Origin: an uncultured Bacteroides sp.
GTDB taxonomy: Bacteria > Bacteroidota > Bacteroidia > Bacteroidales > Bacteroidaceae
NCBI GenBank assembly: GCA_947176775.1
Contig: CAMWRY010000003.1
Location: 1-40,633, forward strand
Length of the DNA: 40,633 nt
Direction: 5' to 3'
Shown here: positions 34,214-40,633 of the stretch, in pieces
Layout: each line of letters opens with the position of its first letter
How positions within the stretch are numbered: position 1 is the stretch's first letter
The notes under the pieces: generated by a model
Seen by the model: the letters and a program-made list of their open reading frames with translations, nothing else
Database searches by the model: none
Told to the model about the DNA's origin: nothing
Translations under genes and position numbers: made by a program

Positions 34214-37200
34214 CCGCAAACAGAAACTGCGGGACAACATCGAGGCGATACGGACGGCATTCATCCTTGACAGGGAAAATAGGACAGCGACAACCGAAGA
34301 GCGTGCCATACTTCAAAGGTACTGCGGTTTCGGCGGTCTGAAATGTATCCTCAACCCTGCAAAGGAACTGACGGATGCCGTCCGGTGGGCGAAATCCGAC
34401 CTCGAACTGTTCGCCCCGACGGTGGAGCTGCACAGGCTTATCCGTGAGAACAGCAAGGACGAAACAGAGTACAAGCGGTTTGTGGATTCGCTGAAAGCGT
34501 CCGTGCTGACCGCTTTCTACACCCCCAAAGAGATAACCGACACCATCGCGGACGTGCTGGCAGATTACAGCGTCCGCCCCGCCCGTATGCTCGAACCGTC
34601 GGCAGGTGTCGGCGTGTTCGTGGATTCCATGCTGCGGCACAGCCCCAATGCGGATGTGATGGCTTTCGAGAAGGATCTGCTCACGGGTACAATCTTGAGG
34701 CATCTCTATCCCGACCAGAAAATGCGCACCTGCGGTTTTGAGAAAATCGAAAGACCGTTCAACAATTATTTCGACTTGGCGGTGTCCAACATTCCGTTCG
34801 GTGACATTGCCGTGTTCGACGCGGAGTTTCAGCGGAGCGACTCTTTCGGCAGACGCTCCGCCCAGAAAACCATCCACAACTATTTCTTTCTCAAAGGACT
34901 GGATGCCGTGCGTGACGGCGGTATCGTGGCGTTCATCACCTCGCAAGGGGTATTGAATAGCACCAAGACCTCCGTGCGTAACGAGCTGTTCAGTCAGGCC
35001 AATCTGGTATCCGCGATACGCCTGCCCAACAACCTGTTCACGGACAACGCGGGCACGGAGGTGGGCAGTGACCTGATTGTCCTGCAAAAGAACCTCAGCA
35101 AGAAGGAAATGTCGCAGGACGAGCGGCTGATGACCGTGATACAGACGGACACGAAAACCGCCCTGACCGACAACGCCTATTTCATCCACCACCCGGAACG
35201 CATCGTGCATACGATGGCGAAACTTGACACAGACCCCTACGGGAAGCCCGCTATGGTTTATCTGCACGAGGGCAAGGCAGCAGGCATCGCCGGGGATTTG
35301 CGCCGTATGCTCGACGAGGATTTCCATTACAGGCTTGCCATGCGCTTGTATTCGGGTTCAATCCGGCAGGCAGGAACGGAAGAAAAAGTTGCCGTTCAAA
35401 ATAAAGTAGAGCGTCCTGCCATAAAATTGGAAACAGTATCCTCGGCGCAGACGGTGGAAACTCCGACAGAAAAGCCGCAACCCGCAGATGAAAAGCCGGA
35501 GATAGAACCGCGCCCGCAATATTCCGCAGGCGTGCAGCTCACCCTGCTTGACCTCTGGGGGATGACGGAAGAGGTCAGCCAACCGAAAACCTCCAAAAAG
35601 AAAAAGACGGTGAAAAAGGCAGTTACGGCAAAGTCCACTCCGCCCAAACCGAAAGTCACGGTTACACCGACAGCTCCAACTGCAAAACCCGCAATGGAGA
35701 ATAAGGAGGTGAAAGCGGAGAACACCGCCAAGCCTGCCGACCCGGACGACATCTATGCCACACTGGACTGGGATACCAATCCTCCCATCAACGGTTTCTA
35801 TGAAATGATGATGGGTTTGACGCCGGAGCGTAGGAAAGAACTTCGGGAACTGGCAAGGCAGCATAACGAGAAACAAGTGGCGGAAAAGACGGAAGTGAAA
35901 GCCGTGCCGGAAACTTCCCGTGAGCAGCCACGACAGGAGGAAACACAGCCGGAGGCAGTCGCCGCACCTGCCGTTACAGATACCCCATCGGAAGCGGTGG
36001 GGACTTTCCTTTTCCCCGACATCGAAGCGGAAAAGCCGAAGGAGGAAGTCGTGGACCTTTCTCCGCGTGCCTACCACCGCACGCCGGAGATGCACCTGCG
36101 CGAAGGGTCGCTGGTGGCTGACCGGGGGCGTCATAACATCGGCTACCTGAAAGACATCACGCCATACGGGGCGACATTCCAGCCGCTCGACCTGAAAGGA
36201 TACCAGAAGGAAAAGGCGTTGTTGTATGTGTCGCTGCGTGACGCCTACGAGCGTCTGTACCGTTATGAATCGCTCCGGCGCGAGGCAAATGTTCCGTGGC
36301 GAGAGCATCTGAATACCTGTTACGATGAGTTTGTCATGCGCTACGGCAACCTCAACGCCAAGCAGAACGTGAAGTTAGTGATGATGGATGCGGGCGGGCG
36401 CGACATCCTTTCGCTGGAACGGATGGAAAACGGAAAGTTCGTCAAGGCGGACATCTTCGAGCATCCTGTTTCCTTCGCGGTGGAGAGCCATGCCAACGTA
36501 GGCTCTCCCGAAGAAGCCCTGTCTGCGTCGCTCAACAAATATGGTACGGTCAATCTCGACTATATGCGGGAGATAACCGACAGCACGGCGGAGGATTTGC
36601 TCACTGCCCTGCAAGGGCGCATCTACTACAATCCGCTCGTGACCGGTTACGAAATCAAAGACCGTTTCATCGCCGGAAATGTCATAGAGAAAGCGGAACG
36701 CATAGAGGCATGGATGGGTGACAATCCCGAAAATGAGCGTATGCCGGAGGTGAAGCAGGCGTTGGAGGCTCTGAAAGATGCCGAGCCGCAGCGCATCGCC
36801 TTCGAGGATCTGGACTTCAATTTCGGGGAACGCTGGATTCCGACGGGTGTCTATGCCGCCTACATGAGCCGGCTGTTCGACACGGAGGTGAAAATCGCCT
36901 ATTCCGCAAGCATGGACGAGTTTTCGGTGGTGTGCGGCTACCGCACCATGAAAATCACGGACGAGTTTCTGGTGAAGGGGTATTACCGGAACTATGACGG
37001 TATGCACCTCCTAAAACACGCCCTGCACAACACCTGCCCTGACATGATGAAGTCCATCGGCAAGGACGAGCATGGCAACGACATCAAGATGCGCGACAGC
37101 GAGGGAATACAACTCGCCAACGCCAAGATTGACGAGATACGAAACGGCTTCTCCGAATGGCTCGAAGAGCAGTCGCCGCAGTTCAAGGAGCGGCTTGTGA

Positions 37201-40019
37201 CGATGTATAACCGCAAGTTCAACTGTTTCGTGCGCCCGCGCTACGACGGCTCCCATCAGACCTTTCCCGACCTCAACCTGAAAGGGCTGGCAAGCCGGGG
37301 TATCAAGAGCGTCTATCCCTCACAGATGGATTGCGTCTGGATGTTGAAACAGAACGGCGGCGGAATTTGCGACCACGAGGTGGGAACCGGTAAGACGCTG
37401 ATAATGTGCATCGCCGCGCATGAGATGAAGCGTCTGAATTTGGCACACAAGCCGATGATTATCGGGCTGAAAGCCAACGTTGCGGAGATTGCAGCCACCT
37501 ATCAGGCGGCATATCCCAACGCACGTATTCTGTACGCTTCGGAGAAGGACTTTTCGACCGCCAACCGTGTGCGCTTCTTCAATAATATAAAGAACAACGA
37601 CTACGATTGCGTCATCATGTCGCACGACCAGTTCGGCAAGATACCGCAGTCGCCGGAATTGCAGCAGCGCATCCTGCAAGCAGAGCTTGACACGGTGGAG
37701 GAAAACCTCGAAGTGCTACGGCAGCAGGGAAAGAACGTGTCGCGGGCGATGCTGAAAGGATTGGAGAAGCGCAAGCACAACCTTGAAGCGAAGCTGGAGA
37801 AGGTGGAACACGCCATAAAGTCACGCACGGACGACGTGGTGGATTTCAAGCAGATGGGCATCGACCACATCTTCATAGATGAGAGCCACCAGTTCAAGAA
37901 TCTGACTTTCAACACGCGCCACGACCGTGTGGCGGGATTGGGAAACAGCGAGGGAAGCCAGAAGGCACTTAACATGCTCTTTGCCATACGCACCATACAG
38001 GAGCGCACAGGAAAAGACTTGGGTGCGACCTTCCTCTCCGGCACGACTATCAGCAACTCACTGACTGAATTGTACCTGCTGTTCAAGTACCTGCGCCCGA
38101 AGGAGCTGGAACGGCAGGACATAAGGTGTTTCGACGCTTGGGCGGCGATATTTGCCAAGAAGACGACGGATTTTGAATTTAACGTGACGAACAATGTGGT
38201 CCAGAAGGAGCGTTTCCGCTACTTCATCAAAGTGCCGGAGCTTGCCGCCTTCTATAATGAAATCACGGACTACCGCACGGCGGAGGATGTGGGCGTTGAC
38301 CGTCCTGCCAAGAACGAGATACTGCACCATATACCGCCCACGCCGGAACAGGAGGACTTCATACAGAAACTGATGCAGTTCGCCAAGACGGGCGATGCCA
38401 CCTTGTTGGGCAGGCTGCCGCTTTCGGAAACGGAAGAAAAGGCGAAGATGCTCATCGCCACGGACTATGCCCGGAAAATGGCACTCGACATGCGCATGAT
38501 AGACCCGAATTACGAAGATCATCCCGACAACAAAGCGAGTCACTGTGCCAAGATGATCGCGGAGTATTATCAAAAATACGACGCCCAGAAAGGCACGCAG
38601 TTCGTTTTCTCTGATTTGGGGACATACCAGCCGGGCGACGGGTGGAACGTCTATTCGGAAATCAAGCGCAAACTGACGGAGGACTACGGTATACCGCCAA
38701 GCGAGGTGCGCTTCATTCAGGAGTGCAAGACCGACAAGGCGCGGAAGGCGGTGATAGACGCCATGAACGCCGGGACGGTGCGTGTGCTGTTCGGCTCTAC
38801 CTCTATGCTCGGAACGGGTGTGAACGCCCAGAAACGGTGTGTGGCTATCCATCATCTCGATACGCCGTGGCGACCGTCCGACTTGCAACAGCGTGACGGA
38901 CGCGGAGTTAGGGCAGGTAATGAGATTGCCAAACATTTCGCCGGGAACAACGTGGATGTAATCATCTACGCGGTGGAGAAGTCACTGGACAGCTACAAGT
39001 TCAACCTCCTGCACTGCAAGCAGACTTTCATAAGCCAGCTCAAAAGCGGTGCGATGGGTGCGCGTACCATCGACGAGGGGGCAATGGACGAAAAATCGGG
39101 CATGAATTTCTCGGAATACATGGCGTTGCTCTCCGGCAATACCGACCTGTTGGACAAGGCGAAACTGGAAAAGCGGATCGCATCGCTCGAAGGGGAACGC
39201 AAGTCGTTCAACAAGGGCAAGCGTGATTCGGAGTTCAAGCTGGAGTCAAAGACCGGCGAGTTGCGCAACAACACGGCTTTCATAGATGCCATGACGGAGG
39301 ACTGGAACCGCTTCCTGTCGGTGGTGCAGACCGACAAGGAGGGCAACCGCCTTAATATAATAAAGGTGGACGGAGTGGATTCCGCCGATGAGAAGGTCAT
39401 CGGAAAGCGTTTGCAGGAGATAGCCAAGAATGCCACGACCGGAGGGTTGTACACGCAGGTCGGTGAACTTTACGGTTTTCCGATAAAGGTGGTGAGCGAA
39501 AGGATACTCAAAGAGGGATTGGAGTTCACCGACAACCGCTTCGTGGTCGAGGGGAACTACAAGTACACCTACAACAACGGGCATCTGGCGATGGCTGACC
39601 CGTTGGCCGCCGCCCGCAACTTCCTCAACGCGATGGAGAGGATACCCTCCATCATCGACCAGTACAAGGCGAAGAACGAGGTGCTGGAGATGGAGATACC
39701 GCAGTTACAGGAGATAGCGGGTAAGGTGTGGAAGAAGGAGGACGAGCTGAAGCAGTTGAAGTCCGAACTTGCCGCCCTTGACCGAAAAATTCAGCTGGAG
39801 CTTGCGCCACCCACGCCCGAAGTCGCAGAAAAGGAGAATGAAGGGCAACAGCTCAAGCCGGAAGCGGAAGATGTGAGGAACAGGCAGGCGCAATATCCCG
39901 AAAATGCACCGCCGCAGATACGCAGTCCGGCGGATAGTATCGTTGCCAACCATGTCATAATCGGGCGTCCGGGACTGTATGCCAAGGAGGAAACCCGGTC
40001 CAAAGGATTGAAAATATAA
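34203..40019 (+). CDS. bmhA: Giant N6-adenine methylase-helicase fusion, BmhA type
   Basis: The 1938-residue protein joins two machines. Residues 1-390 form a class I DNA methyltransferase with motif [10 protein letters not shown] near 132 and a catalytic SNIPFGD (NPPF-like) near 194. A low-complexity linker rich in Pro, Lys and Glu spans about 395-660. The C-terminal half is an SF2/SNF2-type helicase: Walker A EVGTGKTL near 1058, DESH box ([11 protein letters not shown]) near 1225 and motif [14 protein letters not shown] near 1562. Coiled coil follows. A homologue, BmhA, is known at this place in CTnDOT. It could modify and remodel incoming or transferring ICE DNA. It overlaps the DUF1896 gene by 11 bases. 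Confidence 0.9.
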   Translation: MAFNRKQKLRDNIEAIRTAFILDRENRTATTEERAILQRYCGFGGLKCILNPAKELTDAVRWAKSDLELFAPTVELHRLIRENSKDETEYKRFVDSLKASVLTAFYTPKEITDTIADVLADYSVRPARMLEPSAGVGVFVDSMLRHSPNADVMAFEKDLLTGTILRHLYPDQKMRTCGFEKIERPFNNYFDLAVSNIPFGDIAVFDAEFQRSDSFGRRSAQKTIHNYFFLKGLDAVRDGGIVAFITSQGVLNSTKTSVRNELFSQANLVSAIRLPNNLFTDNAGTEVGSDLIVLQKNLSKKEMSQDERLMTVIQTDTKTALTDNAYFIHHPERIVHTMAKLDTDPYGKPAMVYLHEGKAAGIAGDLRRMLDEDFHYRLAMRLYSGSIRQAGTEEKVAVQNKVERPAIKLETVSSAQTVETPTEKPQPADEKPEIEPRPQYSAGVQLTLLDLWGMTEEVSQPKTSKKKKTVKKAVTAKSTPPKPKVTVTPTAPTAKPAMENKEVKAENTAKPADPDDIYATLDWDTNPPINGFYEMMMGLTPERRKELRELARQHNEKQVAEKTEVKAVPETSREQPRQEETQPEAVAAPAVTDTPSEAVGTFLFPDIEAEKPKEEVVDLSPRAYHRTPEMHLREGSLVADRGRHNIGYLKDITPYGATFQPLDLKGYQKEKALLYVSLRDAYERLYRYESLRREANVPWREHLNTCYDEFVMRYGNLNAKQNVKLVMMDAGGRDILSLERMENGKFVKADIFEHPVSFAVESHANVGSPEEALSASLNKYGTVNLDYMREITDSTAEDLLTALQGRIYYNPLVTGYEIKDRFIAGNVIEKAERIEAWMGDNPENERMPEVKQALEALKDAEPQRIAFEDLDFNFGERWIPTGVYAAYMSRLFDTEVKIAYSASMDEFSVVCGYRTMKITDEFLVKGYYRNYDGMHLLKHALHNTCPDMMKSIGKDEHGNDIKMRDSEGIQLANAKIDEIRNGFSEWLEEQSPQFKERLVTMYNRKFNCFVRPRYDGSHQTFPDLNLKGLASRGIKSVYPSQMDCVWMLKQNGGGICDHEVGTGKTLIMCIAAHEMKRLNLAHKPMIIGLKANVAEIAATYQAAYPNARILYASEKDFSTANRVRFFNNIKNNDYDCVIMSHDQFGKIPQSPELQQRILQAELDTVEENLEVLRQQGKNVSRAMLKGLEKRKHNLEAKLEKVEHAIKSRTDDVVDFKQMGIDHIFIDESHQFKNLTFNTRHDRVAGLGNSEGSQKALNMLFAIRTIQERTGKDLGATFLSGTTISNSLTELYLLFKYLRPKELERQDIRCFDAWAAIFAKKTTDFEFNVTNNVVQKERFRYFIKVPELAAFYNEITDYRTAEDVGVDRPAKNEILHHIPPTPEQEDFIQKLMQFAKTGDATLLGRLPLSETEEKAKMLIATDYARKMALDMRMIDPNYEDHPDNKASHCAKMIAEYYQKYDAQKGTQFVFSDLGTYQPGDGWNVYSEIKRKLTEDYGIPPSEVRFIQECKTDKARKAVIDAMNAGTVRVLFGSTSMLGTGVNAQKRCVAIHHLDTPWRPSDLQQRDGRGVRAGNEIAKHFAGNNVDVIIYAVEKSLDSYKFNLLHCKQTFISQLKSGAMGARTIDEGAMDEKSGMNFSEYMALLSGNTDLLDKAKLEKRIASLEGERKSFNKGKRDSEFKLESKTGELRNNTAFIDAMTEDWNRFLSVVQTDKEGNRLNIIKVDGVDSADEKVIGKRLQEIAKNATTGGLYTQVGELYGFPIKVVSERILKEGLEFTDNRFVVEGNYKYTYNNGHLAMADPLAAARNFLNAMERIPSIIDQYKAKNEVLEMEIPQLQEIAGKVWKKEDELKQLKSELAALDRKIQLELAPPTPEVAEKENEGQQLKPEAEDVRNRQAQYPENAPPQIRSPADSIVANHVIIGRPGLYAKEETRSKGLKI

Positions 40020-40042
40020 CCTAAGGAATTTTATCTGAAGTA

Positions 40043-40146
40043 TTAATAAGGGCTATCCCAAAAGGTCTAAAAGTAAATTTTATCCTTTCTGCAAGTATCT
40101 ATAGGATGGCAACTGCATTTTTTTCTTTTTGGGCAGCCCTTATTAA
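40043..40146. repeat. 104-bp MITE-like inverted repeat
   Basis: The ends TTAATAAGGGCT (40043-40054) and AGCCCTTATTAA (40135-40146) are perfect 12-bp inverted repeats. Pairing continues inward with few mismatches (ATCCCAAAAG against GCCCAAAAAG). The inside is AT-rich and codes for nothing. It could be a miniature transposable element or a large terminator hairpin after bmhA. No transposase is present. Confidence 0.6.
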
Positions 40147-40223
40147 AATTTATTCTTATTTTAGGTTATATACATTCATGTCCATTTATGTAAAAAATTC
40201 CTGCTGACCTTGTTTATGTCTTG

Positions 40224-40429
40224 TCAGTCACCATTTGCAAAACCATATTTGACCCTCAAAGAGGCTGAATTTGATAAGTAACTTGCTACATACTCATAAT
40301 AAGGAGCTAAATAGAACACGAATGGGAAATACACAAATGCTAAACTAAAGAAGATATTGGCCAAAATAAACGCTATACCGAGAGAGAAACTTGATTTTTC
40401 AACTTCCTAAAACGGTGTTGTTCAAACAT
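40224..40429 (-). pseudogene. Frameshifted small membrane-protein gene
   Basis: On the minus strand an ATG at 40429 begins MFEQHRFRKLKNQ and soon meets a stop. A one-base shift of frame continues as SSFSLGIAFILANIFFSLAF and on to LAPYYEYVASYLSNSASL before a stop at 40224. Joined, this gives about 68 residues with one or two hydrophobic helices. It lies between the inverted repeat and the tetQ promoter. I do not recognise the family. It may be a chance open frame, but the clean hydrophobic pattern favours a broken gene. Confidence 0.4.
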
Positions 40430-40511
40430 TTCTACTTATTTGTACTTGCCAGTTGAACCTACGCTTCCCTAATAAAATGTCTATGGTAAAAAGTTAAAAA
40501 ATCCTCCCACT

Positions 40512-40542
40512 TTTGTTAGATATATTTTTTTGTGTAATTTTG
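40512..40542 (+). promoter_or_regulatory. Promoter of the tetQ operon
   Basis: TTTG (40512-40515), a 19-base spacer and TAATTTTG (40535-40542) form a textbook Bacteroides promoter. The leader from about 40549 to the window end includes GAGGAGGTA near 40613. I recognise this stretch as the upstream region of tetQ, whose leader is known to regulate tetQ-rteA-rteB translationally in response to tetracycline. The tetQ coding sequence itself is not in the window. Other DNA between 40147 and 40223 shows nothing. Confidence 0.75.
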
Positions 40543-40633
40543 TAATCGTTATGCGGCAGTAATAATATACATATTAATACGAGTTAGTAATCCTGTAGTT
40601 CTCATATGCTACGAGGAGGTATTAAAAGGTGCG

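Larger units (their letters stand above)
26287..40633. mobile_element. CTnDOT-family integrative conjugative element, left part
   Basis: The element starts at the 10-bp recombination motif at 26287-26296 and runs off the window. Gene order is intDOT, RhuM-like, xis-type genes, xis2c-xis2d-orf3-exc, a DUF1896-type gene, bmhA and the tetQ leader, which is the known order at the integrase end of CTnDOT relatives. Mobilisation and transfer genes, tetQ and rteABC are not seen here and would lie to the right. Confidence 0.9.

Noticed and set aside
1-40633. CRISPR arrays, rRNA or tRNA genes
   Set aside because: The only regular repeat array (9033-9142) has no unique spacers, and no tRNA- or rRNA-like sequence was recognised by eye.

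Overview
The window comes from a gut Bacteroides-type chromosome that carries the left part of a CTnDOT-family integrative conjugative element (ICE). Three things point this way. Promoters repeatedly match the Bacteroides -7 consensus TAnnTTTG. The chromosomal genes are typical of Bacteroides: a GH92 mannosidase, a GH20 hexosaminidase, a XylR/AraC-type regulator and an ECF sigma factor. The ICE integrase has the residue pattern known for IntDOT, including Ser259 in place of the first catalytic arginine. I cannot name the species.

Chromosome, 1-26286. At the left are an ECF sigma factor (minus strand) and a uronate block on the plus strand: a GatC-like permease broken by a frameshift, a KduI isomerase with an export signal, and a hexuronate-type MFS transporter. 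A housekeeping run on the minus strand follows, read in the order tsaC, ClC channel, fmt, rpe, comEC, nrnA; an array of 22-bp hairpin repeats lies between fmt and rpe. A hot-dog thioesterase and a XylR-like regulator run the other way from tsaC. Next comes a scrap zone with a decayed phage-like gene and a toxin-antitoxin pair whose toxin has an in-frame stop. A six-gene minus-strand operon (26.3 to 15.8 kb) then encodes GH92 mannosidase, an EEP-family phosphatase, alkaline phosphatase, a GH63/GH37-like six-hairpin glycosidase, GH20 hexosaminidase and a PA14-bearing metallophosphoesterase. All six have export signals. Together they look like a periplasmic or surface pathway for trimming N-glycan or mannan material that carries phosphate.

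ICE, about 26287 to the end of the window. The left junction is the 10-bp target motif GTANNTTTGC on the minus strand. It doubles as the -7 box of the glycan operon. Inward of it are intDOT, a RhuM-like fragment, two divergent pairs of excisionase-type HTH genes, the excision operon xis2c-xis2d-orf3-exc, a DUF1896-type gene behind a folded leader with an intrinsic terminator, and a 1938-residue methylase-helicase (BmhA type). After that come a MITE-like inverted repeat, a frameshifted small membrane-protein gene, and the promoter and leader that I recognise as those of tetQ. The tetQ coding region lies beyond the window.

Most of the ICE is a known type. The least explained items are the phosphatase/glycosidase operon with a C-terminal module shared by its first and last genes, the ICE junction inside that operon's promoter, the exported KduI, and the nested leader hairpin at 33658-33760. 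I found no convincing new defence system.
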